A DNA stretch of 64,000 bases from Myoxocephalus aenaeus (Eukaryota > Chordata > Actinopteri > Perciformes > Cottidae), in the NCBI GenBank assembly GCA_038501785.1, contig JBAMJR010000051.1, positions 2,620,001 through 2,684,000 on the forward strand, in the 5' to 3' direction. The translations under genes and the position numbers were made by a program. Below, piece after piece: positions 1 to 42,090 of this stretch (positions are counted from its first letter, which is position 1; each line of letters opens with the position of its first letter). The notes beneath the pieces were generated by a model. It was not told where the DNA came from, ran no database searches, and saw nothing but the letters and a program-made list of their open reading frames with translations.

Positions 1-378
1 ATTATGTAACAAACACACAAACCCAGTCTTTGGTGTTCATATATTGAATTAGTCCTTGTGTTTCTGTGCGCACCCTTGAGCAGCACTACTTGTTTTCTGC
101 ACTTTTCTACTTTAAGACTAAGTGTAAATATACGTTTACTTTGAAAACTGCGACATTTCTACTTAAAACATATTAAATGGTGAGCAGAGCGTACCCGTTT
201 CCATACAGGATTAGCATCAAGGCTATGAAGTAAAGACAGAAAGAAAAGGGACCTCACATTGACACTGGGTGTCCTGTTTATATCCAACTTCAGATGAATA
301 TTAAACATATACATCAGCCCCTCTCATAGATCTAGCATCCCCTGTAAATATAATGTGGTTCAAAACAACAATACTTAC
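1..378 (-). other. mybpc2 intron 3' of the C4-C5 exon
   Basis: Holds the donor of the 379-408 exon at its right end. No exon with MyBP-C similarity is seen in the rest. Confidence 0.7.
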
Positions 379-28107
<27,729 letters not shown>

Positions 28108-28114
<7 letters not shown>

Positions 28115-28126
28115 ATTTATTTTGGG
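28108..28126 (-). CDS. mybpc2: mybpc2 candidate first coding exon (ATG AGT G)
   Basis: On the minus strand a CAG acceptor after TTTGCCCTAT is followed by a short leader, ATG at 28114-28112 with A at -3, and a strong donor (G|GTGAGTATG) after 7 coding bases. It ends in phase 1, which is what the next exon (25398-25433) needs, so the protein would begin M-S-A-A-N-G-D-E. Support is only splice-site quality and phase. A different start, such as an MPE-type start typical of the family, could lie in an exon I did not recognise. Confidence 0.35.
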
Positions 28127-29217
28127 CTGATAGGGCAAATCTACAGCATCTCAATTAGTGAAGCTGTCACATTGTTCTCTAATGAAGCTCCACTTTGTGA
28201 TTCAGGTTGATAAGATGGGGGAATTAAAAAAAAATAAAAAATCTTTTTTTTCTTGTTAATTATCCGCAAGTGACCTGCGTCTTCAGCCCACTTTATTCGG
28301 TCCTCTCTCTGTCTTCCTTTATCTGTCTTTCTGTCCTGCTTCGTGGGAAAAGCTGTGAGCAGAGCGTTAAGCCACAGCCAGGACAACGGTGCCCCTTAAA
28401 GCCCCGGCGCTGAGGGTAATGCACAGCTGATGAACACGGATCCATCTCCGCTCTCGTTACCGTCCACGCTTCATCGGCGGCCCTCCCTGGTCCAGATAAT
28501 TCCACTCTACAGCTGTCGGTCTCCCTGTCTTCCAGGTATCTGCTAAATGGATAATGTCTCTTGCGATCTCCTTTCCTTCTTCCTCTTCACTTAATGCAAA
28601 TCCCTACTCTCAGCACTTTTTCATCCCAACGTTTTTTTGTCCTACTTTAATCTGATTCCACTCTTCTTCTGTAGAGGAAAAAAAAGCAACGTTGCGCAAG
28701 ATGGTGAGCCCAAGAGGTGAAAACTAAGACAGGGAAGAGAGAAGAAGAATGAGCGAGGCCAACAGGGGTCAGGGGTGGCGTGAAGCCTCACGTTAAGAGC
28801 TGGAGGATTGGGTTCTCAGGGAGATGAGACATTTATACTTAACATATATCATGTGAGAGGATTTTGTTTACTCGTTTTTCGCTGACTCTGCCACAGTCAT
28901 TATACTGCCTTTAAATACACACATGACTTGATGCTCTCTGCATTTAAGTCTGTTTTTATTTCCAAAAGCTTATCGCTAATATCATTTGAAACTCAAGGGC
29001 TTTAATGCTTTAAAATATGACTCTGGCATGAACTCATTGACATGAAGTAATAAAACTAAAGTTTGGATGTTTGTGTGTAAAGTAAGTACGTGTTGGTTTT
29101 CAAAGAGCAGAGCACTAAAACTGCCTTGGTTGGGGAATTGTTTCTGACCACGGATACTAAAAGATGTATGCTTTCTTAAATCTTATGATTTAAGCATCCA
29201 CTAAATGGCATGGAATG

Positions 29218-29218
<1 letters not shown>

Positions 29219-29271
<53 letters not shown>
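29219..29271. repeat. (TA)n microsatellite
   Basis: About 26 TA units, intergenic. Confidence 0.97.
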
Positions 29272-29273
<2 letters not shown>

Positions 29274-30510
29274 CATGCATGCACTGGATTCCAAGGTTAG
29301 ACATGTTTTATTCAAAATGGTGTGCTTTAAAACAGTGTGTTCCAGTCTGATTGCTGAACAAGTAAAAATGTACATTTTCTTCAACCCACAATAAACATTT
29401 TTTTTTTACAATTTGAAGGCAGATATTATCATTAATTTGGAGTCTTTGTATTTAAGTCACCCGTTTGAATGGCAATCCAATTTTCTCTCTTTTTTAGCTC
29501 TATTTTTGGTCTCTACCGACTCCTGGTGGAAATGTCTGTCTCTTTAGCCTCTGAACGCTTCACTGTGTTCACCAGCTAGTCTCACACTGCATCTCTCTGC
29601 TGTTTGCTGCTGAGCAGGTGGAGTACATTGAGTTGTTATAGCTGTTTGGCTGCAACCAGCTCTGCTGCAGCTTAAAGCAATATCAGTGAGGGGAAACCAA
29701 AACGATGAGCTGCAACACGTTCTCATCCCGACTCGTCACATGCTGATCCGTCACTTTTTAATGCACTGACTGACCCAGCACGTCCACCTACGGCGCTCTA
29801 CGGTCGCAGTAAACATGGAGTTTAGTGCTGTAGTGTAGTGGGAATTTTGTATATGTATTTTATATTCTCATATATGTCAACTGTTTTATAGCTTGTTGTT
29901 GAAAAAACAAAAGGCCTGCATTGTGAGAGACGTGGTTTATGCAGCAGCTGTCTAAATAGCATACACCCTCTTCTCCTGTAAGTACGTATGTTTGCATGTT
30001 CCACATGTTAGGCTGTACGGACGTGTGTGTGTCTTGTAACCCCACCCCTGTAAACTGTCTTTATGGCACTGTGCTGTATTCAACCTGTAGCGCTGACTTA
30101 CACAGAATCGTTGCAGCTCTGTGTAACTGAGCCTCTACTTGCAAGAATAAATACTTTAAAGATACGTTTTGGTTTTTCGATATTCGTCATTTCAGCTTCA
30201 AAAGACTTAAGTTGGGTAGGGTACATTTTGCCGCGACATTAGTCAGGTGGTTGAACACGTCCTAAACATCAATAACATAACAAAATAACTTTTAATAAAC
30301 ACTAACACTGGTCTCCTGGGTGAAAGTCCTGTGATGTCTGCAATATGAAGGGCTAAAATAAGCTCTAGGATAACGAAACCACAATACATTTAGTTTCAAG
30401 AGATTACACAGTAATGAAAACATAGTTATGCCACGAAACATTACACAGTGGACATTTCACTTAAATACAGTTATTTCCAGCTGTGGCATACGATAAAAAA
30501 CACCATGATG

Positions 30511-30511
<1 letters not shown>

Positions 30512-30555
<44 letters not shown>
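30512..30555. repeat. (TA)n microsatellite
   Basis: About 22 TA units, intergenic. Confidence 0.97.
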
Positions 30556-30556
<1 letters not shown>

Positions 30557-30743
30557 CTTACACTATGCAGCTAAATTCATATTTATTAATGAATATATTT
30601 AGCAGAGATTATTACAATGTGAACCAACAATGTATGATGTTCCTTGAGGATTATTTTATCACTTGCTGGAAAACAAACATCAGCAACTCTTTATACTGAA
30701 AAACAAAGAGTAGATTTACATTTCTGTGCTTATCCTCGCCACA

Positions 30744-30746
<3 letters not shown>

Positions 30747-30814
<68 letters not shown>

Positions 30815-30821
30815 TCTCTCT
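30747..30821. repeat. (TC)n microsatellite
   Basis: About 37 TC units with one TG interruption. Confidence 0.98.
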
Positions 30822-33800
30822 TTTGCTTTTGAAGGGTAACCTCTGTGGAATGCGCTTCGTTAATCTCTCTTGACATTTCCCTGTCTTCCTTTGCTGCGTT
30901 CGTCTCCTGCTTGTTCAGTCGGTTAAGCCAAAGGAGTCGGGCCAAGCCCAACATTAGAATCCTGAGATATTTCTCTCTCATCGCTGAGCGAAGCCAAAAA
31001 GGGCACAATTCCTCATGTGCATTTGTTTGTTTGAAAGTGTGTTTTGATGCTGAGCGGCTGTTTCTTTAAGAGCCGTCTAACGCTGCTGCTGAGGAATGCA
31101 CCATTAAGTGGTTTTGTTTCTACTGGAGCTTGATGTTGGAGGACTGCTGAATACATTAAGTCACTTAAGCGTGTCTACAACCGTGAGCTATGGCAGCAGC
31201 AGACGTGCCAGCTAGAGAGCGGGGCGGGTCTCTGGCTGAGCACAACCCCAATTGGTGGTAACTTATTCCCGCCACTCGTCCTCTGTGAAAGCGGCCTGAT
31301 TCCCCATAGACTGGACACACGTGCCGGGCCGCAGATGCATCTCTGAGCTCATGTTACCACCATGTGGCGAGGGCGTGGCGGCATACATCCAGATCTAACA
31401 CGTAGCAGCTTGCAGTTTTTAAGGAGTCCGATATGCTCTGGAGGCAAAAATGTGCAGAGAGCCAAAGAACCAGAGGATATTTCATCCATGTTTCACTTGT
31501 AAATATTTCCTTTAGATGCTAAAAGTTTATTTGTCAGCAGATGGCGACTCTGAAAAGCAGGACGAGAAGAAGCCCCAAGGTATACGTTGCAAAAAAAAAA
31601 GAGTCTGTTTCAACCAAGAAAGTAAAACATCTGTGCATCTTAACTGATCGTATTAAGATAAAACAATCTCACATACACATCAGTCTGTGTTTAAGTTCTA
31701 TAAAAGTTAGTTCTCTCCTTGATCGTTGTCCACAAAGATACCGTCTTGCATCAATATTCAGTTGCTCTCTTTCTTAGTTAAAGTAAGTTAAAGTAAACTG
31801 AAAAAGAAAAGGTCTGAGGGAGATTATTCTTAAAGTAGCACTGATTTTATGCATCGAGATTAGCGGCCCATAAAAATGGCTGTAAAATGTCTTCGATTTC
31901 TCTGGAGCAAGCTAGTTGGTAAAAATAACCCCATTGGAGAGTCATCAGGGTTATCTTGACTTGGCTGTAAAGACATTTTAAAAAGAAAGTCTGCTATCGA
32001 GTTGCATTGTGGGAAGTGTAGGGTCCGCATTTTTTAAGCTTAACTGCAGTTGGGGACCGACTGCATTGGATTTCATCTTCCTTTAATACCGAGTCCCAGA
32101 ACTTTATGGAAGTGCAATACTACATTGTCGGAATGACCCTTTTAGCACAACTCTCTTGGTCCAAAGATTTGTATCCTCAAGCTGGTTATATTTTCTGATT
32201 TTAATTGTGGAATTTTGTTTCAAAATTAATAATGAAAACTTCCTCCACCCACTTAGATTGAACTCAGCAGCTCTGCTTCTGTGGGATGTTTTTAGTCACT
32301 AAGACTCCAATCCACTCCAATTTCTATGCTTATTTGGCAGCGCTTCAACAGGGAATCCCCCAATGCCTTAAAAGCACCTTAATCCCACTTTAAAAGCAAC
32401 TCATTTTATTATTACGCCCCATGATGACACGCGGCCAAGCCGCTGCTACTGTACTTAAACCACACTGAGATGTGTGGTTTATATTTGCATAATGTTCAAA
32501 TATACATCATCAAAATGGGGACTAATAGGATTCATATTCAAATAATCTATTCATAAGCCGGAGTGTGTGGATGAGTATCAATGGTATTATTGGCATGGCG
32601 TCCGTGCTGGTGGCAGAGCGGGACTGATGGAGTTTCACCATTTTACGAGAAGGATGAAGAGTGGTGCTGTCGGCAGAATAGGGGTAAACTTACGCCTCTG
32701 CCCTCTCTACCGCTCAATCACTTCCAAGTTGACAGCCTTGATGATCTGACTCATTATCGTGTACTGATCGGAGTGGCGCTCGAGACATTTAGTGTGAGTT
32801 CTAAAACGTATTAATTTTGGTGCCACTGTTTATTTTTTTGCTGTATTAATGTTTATATCCCTTTTAAATTTGCATTCCTGAAATAAATAATAGGGTAGTA
32901 GCAAGGCACTTGTAAAAATGTGTGTTTATAACAATTTCCAATAGTTTGTGTCAAATAATCACAGTGCTGTCTGTTCCTGCAGAGTGTTCCCTGTAAGAGC
33001 TCCCAAAAAACACTGACCAGGAATTAAGTGTTTGCATATTTGGTTGACCTACTTTTTGCTTTTGGCTGGAATATTTTTGATATTTTAAATATTTTAAAGG
33101 ATTTGTTCTCTTCTGAACCTCTTTGAGAACTTGTTCAAGTTTAGCTTTAACACTCTCATCTAGTTTATCTATTAGATCCTGTGTGGATTAAACCATTTTT
33201 TGATGAAAGAAGATTTGAACAAAAACGTTATTTTTGTCTATAATTATAATGTATTTCCCCCAAAATAATGCAAAGTAACAAGTTCATTACAGATTACGGT
33301 AACATTTGTCATCCTAGACCATTTTTTAAATGATTTATTGGGTTGAGGTGATACAATTGTAGTAATATGAGTACTTGTAAATACTTGGATGTATCTATAG
33401 AGCAAATGATGATCAATTAATCCAGAATATAATAATCAATAATGGGAAAATGTGTATGTTTCAGCTGTTACACCGAAGGACTGCAGACTGTCAAGGTTGT
33501 TTTGTTTATATCTGATATAATAAGAAACCCAAAATGTATTCTGTTTACTGTCGATCTCAGGAACATGCAGTGAGCTCTGCAGAGACCTCTCTACAAAGAG
33601 AAAGGTCACTCTAATGTTTGTCCAACTGAGTTGATGAACCTTGAGAGGTGTTGACATCCCTGCGTTATTTATTCTATGCCGCTGTAACGGTCGTGCATTA
33701 AGCCTGTTGTGGCGGAGGATTGAGGGATTAGACACGCAGGACTGTGCACAGAATGTTAGGGGGGCGGCTGTTTATAACATGGGTTATAGTGATGATGATA

Positions 33801-36800
33801 AGAATTATGGCTTGCTTGGATTCCACTAGCGACGTGTCTCTTCCTCTCCCCTCCTCCTCCTCCTCCCTGCCACACGTGAGGAGGAAGATTTATGGATTAA
33901 CAAGGGAGGAGAAAGAAAAGGATTTGGTAACAGGGTTGGGAAGAGGAATAAAAGTGGTACGGAACAGCAGATTAGATTTTATGGCAATGCTGTACACTTT
34001 CCTGACGATTTTTAATGAATTGTTATTATGTGAATAAAGCAGCCTCAACACGAGAAAACAATTGCCAAATGCAACTCTAATTTAGGGATGAGGAATCTGT
34101 GGTGTTCGGTAAACAAAGGCGGCTCTAAATGCCGTATTAAGCTGTCATCCACTTCAGCTTTCCATTCATTTCCTTTTGTCTTCCAGCTCGCGTCAACACA
34201 GACTGCGCTCCAAATAGGCCAAGGCCTCTCTCAAATCACAGAGGAAGCTTTTAGAAGAAGCCACAAGTTCTGGCGGTGTATCCACGGCACAACACAGCAC
34301 TCGGGCTGTGTTTTGGAGAGACTTTGTTAATGATACATCGTGACTTCGTGCACTCTTCACGCCCTCGTCGTAGGGCCTCGTCGCGCAGTCGCCCGCCCCT
34401 GCATCTGTCAGTGATCCATCAAGCAGCCGGGGGCAGACCTGTGGGAGCTCGATGAGAGCCTCGGTATGAGGTAACGCTAGACTGGATCAGTGGTGAGACG
34501 CGCGGTTTAGGGGGTGCCAGGATGTTGCTCTCTTTCTAGCCGGCAGCCAGTAGGGTGGAGGTTTAACCTTCCTGAACAACTGCTGCGCTCCAAAAACAAC
34601 AAGATGGACACGTAGATGCTCAGCGGGCTCCATTTCACAAACATATTTCAGACGCCTCTATGCTGTTTCAAAAGACTCAAACTAATGATCAGACTACAGC
34701 TGGACGTCTAAATTCATCTACTGCAAACTATCTTGGGACTAGTGCTGCAGAAGTCAGCAATTTTGTACTGTAGAAGAAATGGTTCCTATAAAGAACGACT
34801 CGCCCCACAAGGCCATCGATGACTGCAATGGGAGGAGGTCAAATGATTTAAGATATTCATATTGATACTGTAGTGTTACACAATAGCATCAATATCTGAT
34901 TTAAATCAAAGGTGATATAGGCTATACATTTAGAATTATATTAGCCTCTAATTTAAATTGTTGAGTAAAACAGGATGACGTCAACATCATTTTGAAGAGG
35001 TTTGCAAACTTCAACGTAATGAAATATACAATCCATTGGTTAAAAACGTTATCCTGGATAACAGCACACAAATTGCACGTGACTCTTAAACTTTTAAAAG
35101 CCATTCCCCCCCCCTGGGGGGGGGGGGAGAACTGAGCGATTGTTATATAAAACTGTAAATCATAGGTTGTTTTATGAATTAAAAAAAATAAAAGCCCCAA
35201 ACTGCTGTATTTGGATGTATTGAACACCATAAGTAATATACAAGTAAAATATATGGTTTGGTACATGAGAAAATTCAAATGGAACAGATGTGCCCAAATG
35301 GGCCCCAATGAGACCTCGCCTGAATTTTCTGTACTAAAACCCGTCTCTAACTTTGTTCTGCTTCACTTTATCAAAATCAACCTTTGCAGAGAGAATGTTC
35401 ACATATTGTGCTATGATTTGGGAGAGGTTTAGACCTTACTGCTGCATCATTCCAAAGAAATTATCATCCTGAAAGTGCTTTTTTTCTTGGCGGACCTGAA
35501 ACCTTTTAATTTTTGCTGTGTGTCATCTTCATTTACTCTTAACCAGTAACATATAGACTGATATTTACACATCTCAACAAAATCTCACTTGTGTACCTTT
35601 TATTATAACACCATATTCAAATAGCCCTAGTGGTTGCATAGATACACCCTTTTTAGTTTGGGTACGCAATTTTCGAGCAGAGGCCTAAACATAGGTTGTT
35701 TTTTTAAAAGGTAAAACATGTCTGGACACTCAGACAAGCGTCTAAAGAAGAAATCTGTTGGTACGTGTGATTCTAGCATGAGGCCCAATGAGCACTTAGG
35801 CTAAATCCGACATGAGACAGACTTCGTATCAGGGAGCTGGCAGGGAAAAGTCTATTCAATATCCGGTTCAACTGATTCAGACATTTGCGTTCTCACATTC
35901 AGCTCCTTCTCGTAATGTCTAGATAATTTGGCTTTGGCTTTGGAAACACGACTCTTGGTTCTGAGTTAGCCTGGCGGTAGGGTGGCTGTCTCTCGAGGCG
36001 CTAATCTAAGCGCAGAAATAGGACTTATGCCGTGTTCACACCAAACGCGGCGCAAACATTTCACAGGAGTAGATCACATAGAAACCCAATGCAAAGACGC
36101 GAATGGACGTGAAAATTCGACCTCCTACGCGCGAGCTGACATTTATTTTATCCACATGGCGCTGTGTTGCAAAAGCCTATCAGCGTTGTGATTCTTCTCC
36201 TGTCATCACGGTTGTTGAATCAGAAACTATGGAGGAAGCCCAGAGCTCATACCGGATATTCATAGCGACCGGACAAAACTATGTGTGTAAACCATATGAT
36301 ACAAGCAATGAAATCAACGCTGCCGTATTTACGCCTATTTGACGTTATTCTGAATGTTAATGGTGCTGCTACAATGTTAGCTTAGCATCGATCGATCCAA
36401 GCTCCATTGAGAAAACATGCGTTTTAAAAGTTATTTGCTGAGAAAAACATGAATTCAGACACAAATGATCCGGGGAGTGACGTGGAAACACGCAGCGTAA
36501 CGATACAGACTGTCCAGAAAGTCTTTGTGGAACTGGCTTCAGTCCTAGTGCTCTTAGATTAGTCTAAAGTTAGACTTAAACTTTACTCTGAAGATCTGAG
36601 ATCACTGAGATCAGTGGCACCTGTTGACCAACGTTTCCATGGTAACAGGCAATCAGTGACCAACGGCACCGAACGACAAAAAAAACAGGAAAACACGGCT
36701 CATAATTTGTTGTTTTCTAACAATGTAGTGGAGCGAATAATGAGATGAGAAAGAGTTTTTGAGGCCGCAGTAACCTGACGGCGATATACAGCAGTGAGGA

Positions 36801-39800
36801 CATCGTCTGTCCAAAGAAACATCGATCTGACGTCCGACTGATTGTTCTGAGCCGTCGTCAAAGTCTATCTTTGTGAGTCCAGCCCTGCTCTGCCCGGTCC
36901 TCAGAGGGGTGCCGTTTGGGTAGAGATTTTGGTCCCTGGCAGTGTTGATTGTAATTAAAAATTGGACTGTTATTTCTGCACACGCTCAGCAATGGAGCAG
37001 CGCCAGTGAATCACAACCCTGGCATCTTGAAATTATCAGCATCAACACTGGTGCACACCGCTAATTACTAACTGGTTACAAACAACCCACTGGTTCAACA
37101 CACAAAACAAGCCAGAGCTGCTGTGAGAAACACTGACAGCCTGCTGGGCTGTTTTTGGTCTTCTTTTAACGGGTCAACGAGGGGCTAACAACGTGGACTC
37201 ACACCTCCGATCCCAGAGGAGTCTTTCCCTTCGCTGATCCACGCGGCCACGGCTTTCACGCTTTAGAACTATTCTCGTGGCTGTTTATTGGGATGCGTGC
37301 TTCCTCCTGATCCCCGGGGCTTCTTGAGTACCGGGGCGGCCTTTACCTCGGAGGACCAAGACGCCACGGGGGAGGTGGGGGGAGGGGTCACAAGACCAGC
37401 TGATCGACAGGGGCAGAGGGGTGTGAGGAAGTTCAAGAGGGCCAGTGATTTGGGATGGGTGGAAACACAAGAACAAGAGGAGCCTGAGAGAAGCTATGTG
37501 GAGTGTGGGAATATGATACGCGTGATGTCAGGGCGCTGGATCGGCACCACAAGCATACGATATAATGCGGGTGGAATTACTGAGAATGAAAAGGGAATGT
37601 GCTCTGGAGGGGAAAGATTCCAGGTCCGTCCAAATCGTTCACGACTGTATTTCATCACACGTCGACACTGAGCCTTTGAGGAACCGAGAAAAAACTATTT
37701 TTTTATTGTTTTTAGAAAGATATACTTTTTCGATTTCATCCGCTGCAGTTTGAAATTGTTCTATAAGCAAAATAAGGATCACTATCAGCCCATGACGGAG
37801 AATGTGACACCTCGACTGAAATCCATGAGAAGAATAAAAAAAAAGGAGTTGTGACTCTTTCCACACAATAACAGCGATATGGGGAACTTCCTGCAGATCG
37901 GCGAGGGGAGATGGATGCCAGCGGAGGAGACGGCGTAACAGAGTGAGGGAGGCAATCAGGGTCAGATAGATTAGGTGTCTGAGGTGCAGAGATACGATGC
38001 AAGGTAGTTACACCTGACTTGGCAGAGGTCCCTCTAACAAATCATCTCCTTCATCTCTTGGCTTTTTATCTGTTCCCTGCTCCTCTCCTGCCTACATTCC
38101 CTCCTCTGCTCATGCATGCATTCGTTCCTCCGGTTTCAAGCCCGAACCGCTGATTTACAGTGCTTTGAGGTCACCGTTGACAAAGTCAGCGGGGCATTTA
38201 TCAGACTGACACTAACATTACGACATGCACTGCAGCCGGTACGGTTTAATGTCACATAACACGCTGCTGTATCAATATGGTGAGGTCATGCCATGCTGGA
38301 ATCTAACATGTGTAGTTTACAGGGAAATTACAGGACTTGTCAGTGAGGAAACAAGGGGTTTACTTTCTTTTCTTTTCGGATTTTTATTTTTAGAACTGCA
38401 TTTCCATTCTTATGAACCAAAAAACAATAAAACTATATGTACAAATCTGCAATATGGCTTCGTGGCAGTAACAGTTGGGTTAATTTGTATTAATAAACAT
38501 GATATTAATATAATTTGCTCAGGCTTCCTTCTCTTTTCTGTCTTGTGCCCTCCTTAAGCACCTTTAGAAACAACAACTGGTTTGGATATATCTTGTTATA
38601 TCTTCTGTATTTTTTATCTGTCTTGTTTATATTCCTGTTTTAGTCGTTTTGTTACGACCCTTTGCACCAATAAAAAAAAAAAAAATTGAACGCAAAGAAT
38701 AACTTTCTGTATAAAAGACCTTGAACCTTACCTCAGAAGGGACTGTCGGCAGAATTCCAGCTCTCCTCAGATTAATGAACTTGAGGACTGACACACAACA
38801 CCACTGTACGCTCCTATAAATGAGCCACCGGCTCCCTCTCCAAGCTGCTTTTCTTTCCATTACTTTATGATGACCAGAATCAAATAAAACAAAAACTAAG
38901 CAAATACTGAAACCAAACACATTATATGTTTACTAATGATATGAATATTTGACATTCACATGCTGCTTTCATCATTCACCTTTCTGTCCTTAAAAGATAT
39001 ATATAGTGCCAACATGCCAACTGTACAAATAAAGCATCTTGTTATCATGTTAGTGTTGCTTCATTATACGAGTGGACTATAAACTAATTTAATACCAATA
39101 ACCTTATAAAAACTGGAATGTTAAGTCTGATTTGTCCCAAATTCAAGCATTTTATCAAGAATAGGTTCAAATAATGCCTTCAAATCTTTTTGTTATTTTC
39201 TAACTTGTGTGAACATTTCACTCCATCATCCTCTTACACTTTTGTGTTCTGTACTGTATAATCCTACAGGTTGGCCCATCTTACCTGGCTCAGGCATGTC
39301 TCTGTCTGTTTACAGTGATTCCTCTCAAAGCGTCGTTCTCCTTTCTTGTCTGTGGATCTGCCTGCATTTCCTCCCGCATCTCTTTTTATCACCTCAACAC
39401 CCCCCGACCCCCCCTCCAACACACACCAGCACTGTCAGTGACTTCATCCCCCCCCACACCCCCCCGACAAGTGGAACAAGGAGGGAAGAGTGACAGAAAG
39501 GCTGTCACTTGAAACCTTGGCAGGAGCTGCAGAGCTTTGAGGAGCAGAAGGAAGACACCATTAGGGGTAAAAGCCCTGCGGAGCAATAAAGAAAAGTCCG
39601 GCCCTCGAGGAAACCTGCCAGCTGATTAACTCATTAGGCCCCGGAGCCGGAACCAGCTGAGTGATGCTCATCAGCACTGACTGACAATTTGATGGAGTGA
39701 CTCAACAGTGGCTGAAAGTGCTCAGATATGTTATGAGTTTAACTCTGATTTGTGTTAAATATCAGGCGGGGTTACTGTATCTATCTTTTTCTTTTTGCAG

Positions 39801-41610
39801 AAGGGAGGGAGAGCAGAGGTGGGTCTTTTATTTATTTATTTCAGACAGATGCATCGTTTTGTGAAACAGTGATTGGATGCAGAGACGTGTTGTCTCTGCA
39901 TCTGGGCCTTATCTTCTGGTTTGTTTTGAGAAACTGGAGATGTTTTATTGATAGTTAACAGATTTAACATAATCTCTCTAAAGAGCAAACCATTTATTCA
40001 CTACAGCCTCCTTTCCTTATCCTGCATTGGACCTAATGTGCGACATATATAGAGTTTACCTGTAATATAATGCCTGTACAACCCAACCGGTTGAAGCAAC
40101 AACATGACATTGACCGTGGCGATAACTGTTCACTTAGTAGCTCTTTATTCAAAAGTACAGAGCAGATTGACAATTAATTCCGTATATGCAATTTGGACAA
40201 AAAAAACATTTGAATATGTATTAAATCATAAAGCTTGAAATCAGGGTTGAGTAGGGAACAGCCTAGCCAACTATCGAACACCCTGAGAGGGCTCTGGTTT
40301 TTAACACACAAAAAGGAAAATAAGGTCCAAACCCCAATAACTTTCATATTGTCCCGATCTGAAGAGAATAGGAAATAAAATGGAGAGCAAAGCAGCAGCA
40401 GCCTTGTGTGCCGCTTGGCTCTGACAATCCCATGTGTTCTCAGGAGCCGTAGAGCTGTCAACAGCATGTATTTTATGGGACCGAAAGCCCTCCGCAGGGA
40501 AGTGAAGCACAAGGTCAAAGACAGTGGAAGGAGGTCACTGACCTTGTGAATTCCTGCAGAGGTATAGTCTTCTGAACCCACCGACATGACTATCGACACA
40601 TACTGTATGTTTATGATAAGAATTAGCCATATATTTCCCATGTGGTATGGAAAAAATAAACAGTATATCTATTATTGTACATATTGAACTGTGGCCTTTA
40701 TCTGCTTTCCTTTGATTCCAAAAAATAGGTCATATCAACATCAGTGTTAAATTATGCATTTAAGCAGCTTTTCACTTTCCTTTCGTTCGCCTGTCAGCCG
40801 TCGCTTTTTTGGAACTCCTTGCTCGTTTCCTCGCTTCCCAAATTTCCCAGGCTGCCATAACCTTGGCTGTAACAATAAACATTCCCTGAGACTTTAATTT
40901 GGTCAGAAAGAGAGGCAGAGATTGAAGAGCGGCTATTTGAGGCAAGTGCAACTCGAGATTCAGATGTTCAAGGAGAACAAAATACCCTCGAGTAAGATTA
41001 TGGAGGGCTGTTTGAACAGGACATAAAAGGTCCTTGAGTCTGTTCGACTTACTGTATATTCTGGCTTTACATTACACATTTAAGATGAATTATCTTTGCT
41101 AAATCTAATATATAAGCGTTCAAAGATCATATGTTGTGATTTATAGTCTGACTTTGAATAGGTTGAAATCATTGTGGATTTAAAGTGGCTATAGGAGACT
41201 AACTATAGGAGTCCTGCATGATCCAATGATCCGCTGTAAAGGATGACATCAGAGTTACGCTTGCATTAGTTAAGCCTCACTGATGTACACGTTAAGCCAA
41301 CTGAAGCAGGTCCTCTCCACCTTCACCACGTCTTTCCCTTCACTGTTACACACCAGTTTAGAGATGAAAGCAGTCAGTACGTTGTGTCAAAATCTGCAGG
41401 TTTAGACGAAGCTAAATTCAGCATTTAAACAGATTTGTTTTCATAGATTATGGTTGTTAAAAGAAAGAGACTATACCATAAATCTAAATGGTGCTTCAGA
41501 TTTGTGCAAAAACTAGCAAGCTTTCTTTATATCTGATTTAGGCCAGGTCCACACAAAAGTAAAGTTTTTATACGTAGCACAGGTCTAGAATCAATCATTC
41601 TCGTTGTTTT

Positions 41611-42090
41611 GTCTCTTTGTAGTTATTTATGTTTCTTTGTAGTTATGTTGTGTCTCTTTGTGGTTATTTATGTTTCTTAGTTATTTATGTGTCTTTGTAG
41701 TTATGTTGTGTCTATTTGTGGTTATTTATGTTTCTTAGTTATTTATGTGTCTTTGTAGTTATGTTGTGTCTATTTGTGGTTATTTATGTTTCTTTGTAGT
41801 TATTTATGTTTCTTTGTAGTTATGTTGTGTCTCTTTGTAGTTATTTATGTTTCTTTGAAGTTATTTATGTTTCTTTGTAGTTATTTATGTTTATTTGTAG
41901 TAATGTTGTGTCTCTTTGTAATTATGTTGTGTCTCTTTGTAGTTATTTATGTTTCTTTGTAGTTATTTTGTGTGTCTTTGTAGTTATGTTGTGTCTTTTT
42001 CTAGTTATTTTGTGTCTCTTTGTGGTTGTTTTGAGTCACTTTGTAATTATGTTGTTCTCTTTGTAGTCTCTTTGTGTCTCTTTTTGTAGG
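41611..42090. repeat. ~20-bp minisatellite TTTGTAGTTATTTATGTTTC
   Basis: About 480 bp of diverged tandem copies of TCTTTGTAGTTATTTATGTT or TCTTTGTAGTTATGTTGTGTC, alternating in mixed order. It gives a spurious open frame on the plus strand. The array is intergenic. Confidence 0.9.

Noticed and set aside
30730..31008. Arg/Glu-repeat frame
   Set aside because: Translation of the (TC)n microsatellite, not a protein.
37288..37671. 127-codon plus-strand frame
   Set aside because: Composition and lack of family motifs or promoter context suggest chance; no splice or homology support.
40174..40641. 155-codon minus-strand frame, the longest in the window
   Set aside because: Mixed hydrophobic sequence without a recognisable domain, with poor codon pattern; vertebrate genes are rarely single uninterrupted frames of this kind.
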